From Sphingomonas sp. SORGH_AS_0879 (GTDB lineage Bacteria; Pseudomonadota; Alphaproteobacteria; Sphingomonadales; Sphingomonadaceae): a stretch of DNA of 64,000 nucleotides. Within the stretch, counting starts at the first letter, position 1. Each line of letters starts with the position of its first letter. Where the stretch lies: the NCBI RefSeq assembly GCF_030819175.1, contig NZ_JAUTBJ010000002.1:2999001-3063000 (forward strand). The letters run 5' to 3'. The position numbers were made by a program, and so were the translations under genes. This document shows positions 29,643 to 44,140 of the stretch, in pieces. Below the pieces are notes generated by a model. The model ran no database searches and was not told where the DNA came from. It saw nothing but the letters and a program-made list of their open reading frames with translations.

Positions 29643-31058
29643 ATGGACTTCGATACGTCGTTCCGCATGACGATCGGCGGCAAGCCGGTGACCTCGGACA
29701 AGCAGTTCGACGTGCTCAACCCCGCGACCGAGCAGGTGCTGGCCCAGGCGCCGGACGCGGGCCCCGACCATCTCGACGCTGCCGTGGCCGCCGCCCGCGT
29801 CGCTTTTCCCGGCTGGGCCGCCACCCCCATCGCCCGGCGTCGCGCGCTGATCGACCAACTGGGCGACGCGGTGATCGCCCATGCCGAGGACTTCAAGCGC
29901 CTGCTGACCGCCGAACAGGGCAAGCCGCACGGCGATGCCTTCAACGAGGTGATAGGCGCAGGGCTCTGGCTAAAAGGGGCGGCGACGCTCGACCTGCCGG
30001 TGACGGTCAATGAGGATTCCGCCGAGCGCTATAGCGAGACGCGCCGTGTCCCGATCGGTGTCGTGGGCGCGATCGCGCCGTGGAACTTCCCGATGGTGCT
30101 GGCGATGTTCAAGGTCGGCCCGGCATTGCTGGCGGGCAATACGATGGTGCTGAAGCCCTCCCCCTTCACACCGCTGACGACGCTGAAATTCGGTGAGCTG
30201 GCCGCGACCATCCTGCCGCCCGGCGTCCTCAACGTCGTGACCGGCGGCGACCGGCTCGGCCCCTGGCTGACCGAGCATCCCGGTATCGACAAGGTCAGCT
30301 TCACCGGATCGACCGCGACCGGGCGGCGGGTCATGCAGAGCGCCTCGGCCACGCTGAAGCGGGTCACGCTGGAACTGGGCGGCAATGATGCCGCGATCGT
30401 CCTGCCCGACGCGAATGTCGAGGCGCTGGCCGAGCAACTCTTCTGGGCCGCCTTCGCCAATAACGGCCAAATCTGCATTGCGACCAAGCGCATGTATGTC
30501 CACCGCGACGTCTATGAACCGCTCAAAGACGCGCTGGTCGCCTATGCCAGGACGGTGCAGGTCGGTGACGGCGCGCAGCAGGGCGTGCGGCTGGGCCCGA
30601 TCAACAACCGCCCGCAATATGAGCGGGTGCTCGACCTGATCCGCGACGCGCGGACCAAGGGCTATGACTTCCTGCTCGGCGGCGAGGCGGCGGAGACACC
30701 CGGATATTTCGTCCCCATCACGATCCTCGACAACCCGCCCGAGAACAGCCGCATCGTCCAGGAAGAACAGTTCGGCCCCATCCTCCCCCTCCTGAAGTTC
30801 GACGAGGTAGACGAGGTGATCGAGCGGGTGAATGCTAGCGAATATGGCCTGGGTGCCTCGATCTGGACCGGCGATCCCGACGCCGCGATGGACCTCGCCG
30901 CGAGGATCGTCAGCGGCACCGTCTGGATCAACGAAACGCAGCACCTTACCCCCCTCGCCGCCTTCGGCGGCATGAAGCAATCGGGGCTGGGTGTCGAAGG
31001 CGGGACCGAGGGGCTGATGGAATATACCAACGCCCAGACCATCACCCGGCGGCGTTGA
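29643..31058 (+). CDS. NAD(P)-dependent aldehyde dehydrogenase
   Basis: 471 residues from ATG 29643, chosen because GGAGAG lies 6 nt upstream; an in-frame ATG at 29631 is possible. Catalytic residues are the Asn in 'APWNFPMV', the Glu in 'LELGGNDA' and the Cys in '[15 protein letters not shown]'. It should oxidise the aldehyde produced by the alcohol dehydrogenase to the acid that the CoA ligase uses. It heads the plus-strand operon with the propionyl-CoA genes and is divergent from the TonB receptor operon. Confidence 0.93.
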   Translation: MDFDTSFRMTIGGKPVTSDKQFDVLNPATEQVLAQAPDAGPDHLDAAVAAARVAFPGWAATPIARRRALIDQLGDAVIAHAEDFKRLLTAEQGKPHGDAFNEVIGAGLWLKGAATLDLPVTVNEDSAERYSETRRVPIGVVGAIAPWNFPMVLAMFKVGPALLAGNTMVLKPSPFTPLTTLKFGELAATILPPGVLNVVTGGDRLGPWLTEHPGIDKVSFTGSTATGRRVMQSASATLKRVTLELGGNDAAIVLPDANVEALAEQLFWAAFANNGQICIATKRMYVHRDVYEPLKDALVAYARTVQVGDGAQQGVRLGPINNRPQYERVLDLIRDARTKGYDFLLGGEAAETPGYFVPITILDNPPENSRIVQEEQFGPILPLLKFDEVDEVIERVNASEYGLGASIWTGDPDAAMDLAARIVSGTVWINETQHLTPLAAFGGMKQSGLGVEGGTEGLMEYTNAQTITRRR

Positions 31059-31060
31059 CG

Positions 31061-32583
<1,523 letters not shown>

Positions 32584-32587
<4 letters not shown>

Positions 32588-32838
32588 GTAGGGATGCGAT
32601 CACCGCGCTGCTCATGTTGGGCTTCGGAGGCCTGCTGACCGTTCATTGTCCGCGTGCCGCGGTCCGCGAAGTTCGGGATGGCGTCGCTCGCGGTCGCAAA
32701 GGCGACTACCCGCGCGCGACGAGGCCTGTTCATTTTTGGACGACGATCGTCATGACGGCTGCGGCGGGGGTGCTGGGGATTATCTTGATGACATCCGCCA
32801 TTCTGACGTTGATCGCACTTCAGAGTACCGATCTATGA
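32584..32838 (+). CDS. Small two-helix membrane protein in the propionyl-CoA operon
   Basis: 84 residues from GTG 32584, overlapping the pccB stop; its own stop overlaps the epimerase start as ATGA. Both junctions are translationally coupled, which supports a real gene. A hydrophobic N-terminal segment ('[15 protein letters not shown]') is followed by a basic loop ('[21 protein letters not shown]') and a second membrane segment ('[27 protein letters not shown]'). I recognise no family. Its place between carboxylase and epimerase is unusual, and its function is unknown. Confidence 0.7.
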
Positions 32839-33251
32839 CCCTCGGCCGCCTCAACCATGTCGGCATCGCGACGCCGTCTATCGCCAAGTCGGTCGAAACC
32901 TACCGGACCCTGCTCGGCGCGACCGCGATCGGGGAGCCGTTCGATCTGCCGGCGCAGGGGGTGAAGGTGTGCTTCATCGATGCGGCCAACACGCAGATCG
33001 AGCTGATCGAGCCCTATGACGATACCTCGCCCATCGCCGGTTTCCTGCGAAAGAATCCGGCGGGCGGGCAGCATCATGTCTGTTTCGAGGTGCCCGACAT
33101 CCATGCCGCGGTTGCCGAACTAAAGGCAAAGGGCGCGACCGTGCTGGGCGAGCCGCGTACCGGCGCGCATGGCACGCCGATCGTCTTCATCCACCCGGGC
33201 GACATGGGCGGGGTGCTGGTCGAATTGATGGAGACGCCGCATGGCCATTGA
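32835..33251 (+). CDS. mce: Methylmalonyl-CoA epimerase
   Basis: 138 residues from ATG 32835. The vicinal-oxygen-chelate fold has the four metal ligands in the expected places: His in 'NHVGIAT', Gln/Glu in 'NTQIELIEP', His in '[10 protein letters not shown]' and Glu in 'GVLVELME'. It converts (S)- to (R)-methylmalonyl-CoA between the carboxylase and the mutase. The length equals the family norm. A REP-like inverted repeat follows its stop codon. Confidence 0.93.
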   Translation: MTLGRLNHVGIATPSIAKSVETYRTLLGATAIGEPFDLPAQGVKVCFIDAANTQIELIEPYDDTSPIAGFLRKNPAGGQHHVCFEVPDIHAAVAELKAKGATVLGEPRTGAHGTPIVFIHPGDMGGVLVELMETPHGH

Positions 33252-33262
33252 CGGGACTCCCG

Positions 33263-33361
33263 CCCCGGCGAACGCCGGGGCCCAGTTGGGGGACGGCGCT
33301 TGGTTGGCGCTTCGCTCCACTACAACCACCTTTCCAACTGAACCCCGGCCTGCGCCGGGGT
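33263..33361. repeat. REP/BIME-like palindrome pair inside the propionyl-CoA operon
   Basis: CCCCGGCGAACGCCGGGG (33263-33280) and ACCCCGGCCTGCGCCGGGGT (33342-33361) are two palindromic units. CAGTTGG (about 33282-33288) and CCAACTG (about 33334-33340) extend the symmetry, so the whole segment is one large inverted repeat between the epimerase and the mutase. A related unit lies at 36607-36624. Such units are dispersed repeats in sphingomonad genomes and can attenuate transcription or stabilise upstream mRNA. Confidence 0.75.
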
Positions 33362-33376
33362 GGAGCTTTGCGTAAA

Positions 33377-35586
<2,210 letters not shown>

Positions 35587-35587
<1 letters not shown>

Positions 35588-36582
35588 TGACCGACCTGCG
35601 TACCGACTGGACCCGCGAAGAGATCGCCGCGCTGTTCGACCTGCCGTTCGACGAACTGATGTGGCGCGCGCAATCGACCCACCGCGCGCATCATGCGGTC
35701 GGCGAGGTGCAGCTGTGCACACTCTTGTCGATCAAGACCGGCGGCTGTCCGGAGGATTGCGGCTATTGCTCGCAATCCGTCCATGCCGACAGCGGCGTCA
35801 AGGCGACCAAGCTGATGGACGTGCAGGCCGTGCTCCAGCGCGCGGCGGAGGCGAAGGATGCCGGCTCGCAGCGGTTCTGCATGGGTGCGGCGTGGCGCAA
35901 TCCCAAGGACCGCGACATGGACGCGATCGTCCGGATGATCGAGGGCGTGCGCGGCATGGGGATGGAAACCTGCATGACGCTGGGGATGCTGACGCCCGAT
36001 CAAGCGCGGCGGCTGGGGGCGGCGGGGCTGGATTACTACAACCACAATATCGACACCTCGCCCGATCGCTATGGCGAGGTCATCACCACGCGCAGCTTCG
36101 GCGAGCGGCTGGAGACGCTGGACCATGTCCGCTCGGCGGGCATCAACGTTTGCTGCGGCGGCATCGTCGGCATGGGCGAGACGCGTGAGGACCGGTTCGG
36201 CTTCGTCCATGCGCTCGCCACCATGCCGCATCATCCCGAGAGCGTGCCGGTCAACGCGCTGGTCCCGGTGAAGGGCACCGTGTTGGGCGACATGCTCGCC
36301 GATACGCCGCTCGCCAAGATCGACGATATCGAATTCGTGCGGACGGTCGCGGTCGCGCGGATCACCATGCCGCTCAGCATGGTCCGCCTGTCCGCCGGCC
36401 GCGAGAGCATGTCCGAGGCGACGCAGGCGCTGTGTTTCATGGCGGGGGCGAACTCGATCTTCACCGGCGACAAGCTGCTGACCACCGGCAACCGCGGCGA
36501 CAGCGCGGACGCGGCGCTGTTCGCGAAGCTGGGCCTAAAGCCAATGGAGGGCGCCGAGCCAATGCGGTTCGCAGCGGAGTAA
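35587..36582 (+). CDS. bioB: Biotin synthase
   Basis: 331 residues from ATG 35587, overlapping the mutase stop (TAATG). The radical-SAM cluster motif is C54-x3-C58-x2-C61 ('[13 protein letters not shown]'). Other BioB motifs are '[12 protein letters not shown]', '[10 protein letters not shown]', 'LSAGRESM' and '[14 protein letters not shown]'. It inserts sulfur into dethiobiotin. No other biotin-synthesis gene is nearby. Its position next to the biotin-dependent carboxylase subunit suggests that cofactor supply is co-ordinated with carboxylase production. Confidence 0.95.
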
Positions 36583-36606
36583 TGCTGTTACCCCTCATCC
36601 CGACCG

Positions 36607-36624
36607 CCCCAGCGAAGGCCGGGG
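36607..36624. repeat. REP-like palindromic unit between bioB and pccA
   Basis: CCCCAGCGAAGGCCGGGG resembles the units at 33263 and 33342 and occupies most of the 93-bp gap between bioB and pccA. It is a single unit rather than a pair. Confidence 0.6.
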
Positions 36625-36675
36625 TGGTAGACGACAGACGACACGGACCAACGACATAAAAGGAGAGATATTCCC

Positions 36676-38673
<1,998 letters not shown>

Positions 38674-38730
38674 AGGTTCGATCATTACTTACACAAGTGA
38701 ATTGACAAGAGGATTTGCCCCTAGACCCGA

Positions 38731-39240
38731 GGAGGACGTTCCACAAACGGTCGCAGTCGTGACGCGAAGGAGGCTCGGCTACGCACGCCCTTCACGCTTG
38801 AACACGTAGTGCTGACGACGCCGGGAATCACTGTGTCCGGCGTGATATCCGGGTGGCAGAACTATACATCGCGTAGTGTTCCCTCGACGCCTACCTCATT
38901 GATGGGGTGTCTCCCATCGGCTATCCGGGATACTCGGCGCGACATGACTATCTATGAACGTGCCGAGATTCGGCGCGGCCCAGTTGACCTTTTCTCCGGA
39001 GTCGCTGGCCGGGTGGCGCCGTCCATCTGTTGCGCAAGCGGCAAACCTCGACATTGACGCCAAATGGCACCTTACTTGCTATTAGCTGAAACAATCTTCG
39101 CGGCGAGGTGGACGCCGGCGGTCCGGTCACAGCCGATGGACGTGTGAAGTCGCGGGTCGCGCTATAGACGCAGGATTTCAACGTGTCCTACGACTATGGC
39201 GGGCGTCGGCGCTACGCTGCCTACGGCATCATCACCGCCA
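38731..39240 (+). pseudogene. TonB-dependent siderophore receptor, degraded fragment (plug and start of barrel)
   Basis: Pieces of one receptor are readable in order but in different frames: 'EDVPQTVAVVTR', 'PGITVSGVISGWQNYTSR', 'LDAYLIDGVSPIGYPGYSAR', 'DMTIYERAEIRRGPVDLFSGVAG' and 'FNVSYDYGGRRRYAAYG'. This is the plug signature of FhuE/FpvA-type siderophore receptors (compare 'IDG', 'IYERVEIVRGP', 'LFSG'). Several frameshifts and at least two stops separate them, and most of the barrel is absent. There is no intact reading frame. It is a separate lineage from the working receptor at 27 kb. Confidence 0.75.
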
Positions 39241-39254
39241 GCGTGAGGCCGCAG

Positions 39255-39781
39255 GTTGGATGTGATGGCCGAGGGGTTCGACGTCGCGATCCGGGTGCGC
39301 TTTCCGCCGCTCGGCCACAGCGACCTCGTGATGCGCCGGCTGGACACCACCGCGCGTGCCTAGTCGCCAGTCCGGGGCTGATCCCGCAACGCCTGGCCTC
39401 ACCGGTCGACCTCGCCGCCCTGCTCAGCCTCGACCTCCGCCCCGCGGGGCGCGATCACCAACGGCAACTGGAAGGGCCGGACGGGCAGACGGCGACGCTG
39501 CCGCATTGACCGCGGCTCGTCACCGACCCCCGGCAGCGCTGCGGTAGGCGGCGCTGCCGGGGGTCGGGGTGGTGCAACTGACGACGATGATGATCTCGCG
39601 CGAAGTCGAGCAGGGCCGCCTCGTCCACGCCCTGCCGGCGTGGCGGCCGACGGCGGAAATCGTCCACGCCATCTTCCCGTCGCGGCGGGGCTTGTTGCCA
39701 TCGGTTCGCGCGCTGCTCGATTTCCTCGGCAGCGAATGCGAGCGGCAGCGCCTGGAAGCCGACGGCGGGACGTATGGCTAG
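39255..39781 (+). pseudogene. LysR-family regulator, C-terminal effector-domain remnant
   Basis: Parts of a LysR substrate-binding domain follow one another in different frames: 'AEGFDVAIRVRFPPLGHSDLVMRRLD', 'VASPGLIPQRLASPVDLAAL', 'LEGPDGQTATLPH', 'LPGVGVVQLTTMMISREVEQGRLVHALPAWRP' and 'FPSRRGLLPSVRALLDFL'. The DNA-binding N-terminus is missing and at least two frameshifts are present. It directly follows the receptor remnant, so both probably belong to one decaying segment. Confidence 0.75.
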
Positions 39782-39858
39782 AATGGGCTAATGGCGGATT
39801 GCGGCCTACCCCGTCGCGGTAGCCGGATTGCTACCCAGTTTGACGTGACCCCGGTCTT

Positions 39859-40772
39859 TCATCCAGCGGCAACCAGAGACCGACCGTGGTTTTCGCGCAT
39901 AAGCGCAGGTGAAGCAACGGGCGGGGTTAACCCCGCCCGTTGCTGTTCGAGCCCGGCAGCGAAGGCTGCCGGAGTGGCGTAGCCGAGCGAGGAGTGCGGA
40001 CGCTCGTTGTTGTAGTCGTCGACCCAGCGGGCCAGAATCGAGCGGGCCTGACCGATGGTGAAGAACAGCGTCTCGTTGAGCAGCTCGTCGCGCATGCGAC
40101 CGTTAAAGCTCTCGACGAACCCGTTCTGCGTGGGCTTGCCCGGCGCGATGTAATGCCACTCGATGCGGGCATCGCCGGACCAGGCGAGCACCGCGTTCGA
40201 CGTCAGTTCGGTCCCGTTGTCGCTGACGATCATCTTCGGCCTGCCACGCTCGGCGATCAGATCGGCCAGCTCGCGCACGACCCGCCGGCCCGAGATCGAC
40301 GTGTCCACCACCGCCCGAAGGCATTCGCGCGTGACGTCATCGACGATGTTGAGCACGCGGAACCGACGGCCGGTCACGAGCTGGTCGTGGACGAAGTCCA
40401 GACTCCAGCGCTGGTTGGGAAGCGCCAGCACTGACGCGGGCGCACGGCTGCCTGTGGCGCGCCTTCGTCCCTTCCGGCGCCTGACCGTCAAACCCTCCTC
40501 ACGATAGAGCCGCTGGGTCTTCTTGCGGTTGATCGTGATGCCGTCCCGGCGCAGCAGGATGTGCAGACGCCGATAGCCGAACCGTCGGCGTTGCTGCGCC
40601 AGCTCGCGCAGCCGCGACCGCAGGTCGCCATCATCCGCCCGGCACGAGCGATACCGCATGCTCGTGCGGTCTGCCTCAACGACCGTGCATGCCCGCCGCT
40701 CGCTCATCCCCAGCGTCGCCTGGAGATGCGCGACCGCTTGCCGCTTCGCGGCGGGCGTCACCACTTTTTTGA
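39859..40772 (-). CDS. IS3 (IS407 group) transposase OrfB (DDE integrase domain), made by -1 frameshift
   Basis: Read from the slip site as '[13 protein letters not shown]' onward, in the -1 frame relative to OrfA. The rve domain has the first Asp in '[12 protein letters not shown]', the second in '[11 protein letters not shown]', and the Glu in '[19 protein letters not shown]', with '[12 protein letters not shown]' near the end. The frame has no start codon of its own close to the junction, consistent with expression only as an OrfAB fusion. All catalytic residues are intact. Confidence 0.92.
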
Positions 40773-41024
40773 CAGCAGGTCTTTCAACCCCGCATTGTCC
40801 AGCATCGTGTCCGCCAGTAGCCGTTTGAGCCGGGCGTTCTCCTCTTCGAGCGACCGCAGGCGCTTTGCGTCGGACACCTCCAGGCCGCCGAACTTCGCCT
40901 TCCACGCATAGTAAGTCGCGCTCGACATCCCGTGCTTGCGGCACAGCTCCGTCACCACCGCACCCGCCTCGGCCTCCTTCAGGATGCCGATGATCTGCTC
41001 TTCCGAAAACTGCTTCCGCTTCAT
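40758..41024 (-). CDS. IS3 (IS407 group) transposase OrfA
   Basis: 88 residues from ATG 41024. An N-terminal helix-turn-helix ('[45 protein letters not shown]') is followed by a leucine-zipper-like helix ('[30 protein letters not shown]'). It ends just after A-AAA-AAG at 40764-40770, the site of programmed -1 frameshifting that joins it to OrfB. Alone it can act as a DNA-binding repressor. Confidence 0.92.
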   Translation of the reverse strand: MKRKQFSEEQIIGILKEAEAGAVVTELCRKHGMSSATYYAWKAKFGGLEVSDAKRLRSLEEENARLKRLLADTMLDNAGLKDLLSKKW

Positions 41025-41218
41025 TCCGTCCGTCCCTTTAAGGAGACGGTCTCTACTTCCAGTTGGATGAAGAAACGGGGGTCACGTCAAGTTCACCATC
41101 CCAGCGGGAATGGTCCGGCCTTCTTGATCGCCGCTCCCGAATGATAGCTTACCCGAGAGCAAGCCGAGCAGTTATGAGCGGCTTACCCATCGAATCCGCC
41201 AACCCGGGAGCCGATCAC

Positions 41219-41545
41219 TCAAGGTCGCTCAGCGCTCCACCGCTGAGCAGCGCGTGCAGCGACTTCCGGTGGCACTTGCCATCCGAGTACATCCTCGGAT
41301 TCCGAGCGATGTAGCGGCACACACCGATCCTTGACGATCTTCATCTCAGGCAATCGACAGGTCATCACGTCAGTCAGCGAGCCCGACGATATGAAATCGG
41401 GTAGCTGGCGCCGCTGTTCATCGGACAACGCCTGCCAGATGACGTCGCCCGGTCGATCAGCGAAAGCGTGCTTCGCGAGAAATGCCGTGCAGAGGATGCT
41501 GACCAGCAGCGATGCCGTCAGAAGCGTCAGAAGGCTTGGTCGCAC
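41219..41545 (-). CDS. Hypothetical exported protein, possibly 5'-truncated
   Basis: 108 residues from GTG 41545. The N-terminus is hydrophobic ('LLTLLTASLLVSILCTAFLAKHAFA') and looks like a signal peptide or anchor. A soluble part follows with 'ADRPGDVIWQALSDEQRRQLPDFISSG' and two cysteines. No good ribosome binding site precedes the GTG, and the sequence directly upstream belongs to an IS630 fragment, so the native start may have been lost. I do not recognise it, and it may no longer be expressed. Confidence 0.35.
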   Translation of the reverse strand: MRPSLLTLLTASLLVSILCTAFLAKHAFADRPGDVIWQALSDEQRRQLPDFISSGSLTDVMTCRLPEMKIVKDRCVPLHRSESEDVLGWQVPPEVAARAAQRWSAERP

Positions 41546-41700
41546 CCACGATAGGTGCCCGTGCTACGGCGCTGGTCGTGCCACCGGATCACCTTCGCGG
41601 CCGCCACACCGAACCGCACCGCCGCAGTTCGGCAACGCATGCCCTCGTCAACCGCGGCCAGTGCCCGCGAACGCAGATCCATCGATAACGGCTTGCCCAT
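41527..41700 (-). pseudogene. IS630-family transposase, N-terminal fragment
   Basis: From ATG 41700 the frame reads 'MGKPLSMDLRSRALAAVDEG' and 'RFGVAAAKVIRWHDQRRSTGT', the helix-turn-helix start of IS630-type transposases. The match stops after about 50 residues, close to 41550, and no DDE domain follows. It is a truncated remnant abutting the hypothetical gene to its left. Confidence 0.65.
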
Positions 41701-41838
41701 CCACGCCGGCCTCCATCCAGCCAACACCGTGAATCAGATCGGCGCGTCCCTGTGAAACCCCCTTCGACTCACGTTGGCCGGAAAACGCTCTAGCGCAGGG
41801 CTGCATGGCCAGCTGGAGGTCCGCATTCGACACTGACC

Positions 41839-42658
41839 TCTGAGGTGGTCCCGGATTTCTGGACAGGAGGCTAAGCTATCCCGGACGTGAGGGATGGACG
41901 GCAATGAAGACGACGCGGAAGCGATATACGGGCGAGTTCAAGGCCAAGGTTGCGCTGGAGGCGATCCGGGGTGAGCTGACACTGGCGGAGCTGGCGGCCA
42001 AGCACGGCATTCACCCGACGATGATCGCGACATGGAAGCGGCAGGCGATAGACGGCATGTCTGCGACCTTCTCGGGCGCGACCGAGGCGGCGAAGGCCGC
42101 TGGCGACACCGAGATCGAGAAGCTGCACGCCAAGATCGGGCAGTTGGTGGTGGAGCGGGATTTTTTGTCGAAGGGGTTCGCGCGATGAGCGTCGCGCGTA
42201 GGCGGCAGATGATCGAGCGGGCGCATGCCAGCCTGTCGATCGCGGCGCAGTGCCGGCTGGTGTCGATCAGCCGGTCATCCTTCTACTACGCGCCAGTGCC
42301 GGAGACAGCCGAGATGCTGGCGCTGATGGCGGTGATCGACGCCTCGTTCCTCGATCATCCCTGGTACGGCAGCCGCCAGATGGCACGGCACCTGTGCCGC
42401 CTCGGCCATGCGGTTGGGCGTCGGCGGGTGCGGCGCCTGATGGCGCAGATGGGGCTTGCGCCCATCTACCAGCGTCCGCGGACCAGCGATCCGCACCCGG
42501 AGCACCGGATCTACCCGTATCTGCTGCGCGATCTGGAGATCACCCGGCCGGGTCACGTCTGGTGCGCCGACATCACGTACCTGCCGATGCGGCGAGGCTT
42601 TCTCTATCTGGTCGCGATCATGGATTGGGCGTCACGGAAGGTGCTGGCCTGGCGGTTG
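41839..42658 (+). mobile_element. IS3-family element, right-truncated remnant
   Basis: The left end is recognisable (TGACCTCTGAGGTGGTCCC near 41839) with orfA and the first part of orfB behind it. Similarity to orfB stops at about 42658 and the sequence continues directly into a truncated recombinase gene on the other strand. No right inverted repeat is seen, so the element lost its end through deletion or recombination. Confidence 0.8.
41904..42188 (+). CDS. IS3-family transposase OrfA
   Basis: 94 residues from ATG 41904. The helix-turn-helix 'KRYTGEFKAKVALEAIRGELTLAELAAKHGIHPTMIATWKRQAIDGM' is followed by a coiled-coil tail ('TEIEKLHAKIGQLVVERDFLSKGF'). Its stop overlaps the orfB start as ATGA rather than through an A6G slip, which places it in a different IS3 subgroup from the complete element at 39.8 kb. 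The gene is intact, but the element is not. Confidence 0.88.
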   Translation: MKTTRKRYTGEFKAKVALEAIRGELTLAELAAKHGIHPTMIATWKRQAIDGMSATFSGATEAAKAAGDTEIEKLHAKIGQLVVERDFLSKGFAR

Positions 42659-42769
42659 CCATACTCACTTCGCATCAGACCGCCCCCTGTCACCCATTCA
42701 TCGACGAGCCGGGCGTACTGGCGGGTGCTAAGGTGGCCATGCCGATCAACCCGGCTGGGGAAGACGTAG
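42185..42769 (+). pseudogene. IS3-family transposase OrfB, 3'-truncated
   Basis: From ATG 42185 the frame reads HTH_21-like 'SIAAQCRLVSISRSSFYYAP', 'PWYGSRQMARHLCRLGHAVGRRRVRRLM' and the start of the integrase core 'PGHVWCADITYLPMRRGFLYLVAIMDWASRKVLAWRL'. True similarity ends at about 42658. The last residues are read through the antisense of a recombinase gene. The second Asp and the Glu of the DDE triad are missing. Confidence 0.88.
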
Positions 42770-43125
42770 TCATCCACCGTGCCATCCCGCCGTTCGAGCC
42801 AAGCCAGCAGGCTGGCGCGAGCGTCTGGAAGCAGTTCGAACTGAACCGGACGGCCTGTCTTCTGCTGCATGACAATCGCTCGTGTTCGGACTTGTCCGCC
42901 GCTGACGAGGTCGCCGATCTTCATCTGGACCAAGTCGCAGCCTCGAAGTTTGCTGTCGATCGCCAGATCGAACAACGCCCGATCTCGCAAGCGGCTACGC
43001 TGATTGAGGTAGAACCGTATCTCCCATATTTGCTTCGGTTTCAGCGCCCGCTTTGCGCCGACAGATCTTCCGGCGTTCCAGACTTGCCGCTTAGTGGCGG
43101 CGGGTGCGGTTTGGGACATCCCCAT
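42659..43125 (-). pseudogene. Tyrosine recombinase (short site-specific integrase), C-terminus lost
   Basis: From ATG 43125 (GGAG about 7 nt upstream) the protein reads 'RALKPKQIWEIRFYLNQRSRLRDRALFDLAIDSKLRGCDLVQMKIGDL', 'VMQQKTGRPVQFELLPDARASLLAWL' and 'TRQYARLVDEWV'. After 'SEYG' the sequence changes to the antisense of the IS3 fragment. Related integrases of about 200 residues continue with 'THSLRRTKAS' and an 'LGH...Y' segment. Those catalytic Arg, His and Tyr residues are absent here. The remaining part keeps the first Arg and Lys regions only. Confidence 0.75.
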
Positions 43126-43456
43126 ATTCATTCTCCAATGGCCAAATCGACCATCGGAAGAACGCCTTGGGGCATGCAGCTTGGTATCTAACGGGACCTG
43201 TGCTGACCAGGGCGGGTCGTTTAGAGCAGCCGCCACGACCGTTTGCTTTTGGCAAAAGGTGCTGATGCAACGTTTCGCAGCAGGCCCGCAGAAGGTGCCC
43301 CGGTGGCGGTGATTAGGCATCGGACGGCGGATGCCGGGAAGCGGACATCATCCGGATGGCGATGCTGATGCACAAATATCTAACCCATTGATCGGCACCA
43401 CAGCTTGGCGTAAAGACCCTCGCACTGTTTCTCGAACCAAGAAAAGGAGTGAGCAA
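43126..43456. other. Non-coding stretch upstream of the RNA-repair operon
   Basis: No supported gene lies between the recombinase remnant and the small ORFs at 43457. The stretch includes the 5' flank of the remnant and should contain the promoter of the RtcB operon. I cannot pick out a convincing -10/-35 pair or a sigma-54 (-24/-12) box by eye. Confidence 0.45.
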
Positions 43457-43552
43457 ATGCGAGCCGCAACCGCACCCGTCATCACTCCCGCTTTCCGAGT
43501 TCAGGAACATATAACATGGGCAATTCCCGTGCGGGTGACTGCGGTCGCCTGA
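43457..43552 (+). CDS. Small ORF (31 residues) upstream of the RNA-repair operon, possible leader peptide
   Basis: ATG 43457 has a strong ribosome binding site (AAGGAG, 7 nt upstream) and the frame stops at TGA 43550-43552. The peptide starts MRAATAPVITPAFR and contains a single Trp. It overlaps a second small ORF (43516-43647) in another frame. A short translated leader ahead of a stress operon could serve as an attenuator or ribosome sensor, which is speculation. Confidence 0.35.
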   Translation: MRAATAPVITPAFRVQEHITWAIPVRVTAVA

Positions 43553-43647
43553 CCCCTTTTCGCGGCCATCGCGCCGCGTCCCTTTCTTATAATCAACGTC
43601 CGCCGGCCGATCTCTCTGCTTTCTGGGAGAATCGCCATGCGCGCTGA
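43516..43647 (+). CDS. Small ORF (43 residues) coupled to the RtcB operon
   Basis: ATG 43516 is preceded by AGGAA at 8 nt. The peptide starts MGNSRAGDCGRLTPFRGHR and its TGA (43645-43647) overlaps the start of the 167-residue gene (ATGCGCGCTGA), the geometry of translational coupling. It is basic and Arg/Pro-rich. I cannot assign a family, and only one of the two overlapping small frames may be real. Confidence 0.35.
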   Translation: MGNSRAGDCGRLTPFRGHRAASLSYNQRPPADLSAFWENRHAR

Positions 43648-44140
43648 CATGTTCAAGGTCATCGTCGAGCGTCCCCGCTGGGGCTCGCGGCATGCACCTT
43701 CCGTAAAACTCAAGAAGGACAAGAGCGACTTTAAGCAAATCGGTCTCAAACGGCACGTCCGCGAGCGCGCGGCCTATTCGAAATCGCTCAACGAGAATCT
43801 CGCCCCGCTCGTGCGCTTTCTCCAGCGGCGCGTCGGTCGGCGCTGGGACGATGTGTTCAGCGAAATCTGTGCCCGGCTCGATACCGGTAGCACCGTAAAG
43901 ATGCACGTTCGCGAACATCTGCGCGATCTCGTGATCTTCGGCATCACACGGGGCCGTCATGGCGAATTGTTGCGCGAAGGCCATGTCCTGCGTCCGGACC
44001 GGCGTAACTGCCGTGGCCGTGAACTCTATGTCGACCCCCGCGACGGCGTCCTGAAGGATCGCATATCGTTCTGGCGCGATCAGGGACATGCCGTTCCGCC
44101 GGGCAAGCGGCACCTCGGGTGGAAGGATGCGGTGCGATGA
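43637..44140 (+). CDS. Uncharacterised basic protein, first main gene of the rtcB-prfH operon
   Basis: 167 residues from ATG 43637 (GGGAGA 7 nt upstream; an ATG at 43649 is also possible); its stop overlaps the rtcB start as ATGA. Recognisable blocks are 'MFKVIVERPRWGSRH', 'SLNENLAPLVRFLQRRVGRRWDDVFSEICARL', 'STVKMHVREHLRDLVIF' and 'GRELYVDPRDGVLKD'. The repeated Arg/Lys-aromatic character suggests RNA or ribosome binding. I recall similar uncharacterised proteins in other bacteria but know of no described function. Strict coupling to an RNA ligase and a release-factor homologue makes a role in rRNA repair or ribosome rescue likely. Confidence 0.8.
   Translation: MRADMFKVIVERPRWGSRHAPSVKLKKDKSDFKQIGLKRHVRERAAYSKSLNENLAPLVRFLQRRVGRRWDDVFSEICARLDTGSTVKMHVREHLRDLVIFGITRGRHGELLREGHVLRPDRRNCRGRELYVDPRDGVLKDRISFWRDQGHAVPPGKRHLGWKDAVR

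Larger units (their letters stand above)
39841..41089 (-). mobile_element. IS3-family element, IS407 group, complete, TSD AGTT
   Basis: The ends are imperfect inverted repeats beginning TGACGTGACCCC (39841, and inverted at 41089) with further matches in 'TTTCATCCA' and 'AGAGACCG'. AGTT is duplicated directly outside (39837-39840 and 41090-41093), the 4-bp size typical of the IS407 group. The element is 1249 bp with two overlapping minus-strand frames joined by a slippery A6G. It appears intact and has inserted into the degraded region downstream of the LysR remnant. Confidence 0.92.

Noticed and set aside
33248..33376. N-terminal extension of methylmalonyl-CoA mutase
   Set aside because: It translates the REP-like palindromes and has no similarity to mutases; ATG 33377 fits the family.
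42604..42658. Continuation of the recombinase frame to a stop at 42604
   Set aside because: This part is the antisense of IS3 orfB, not recombinase sequence.
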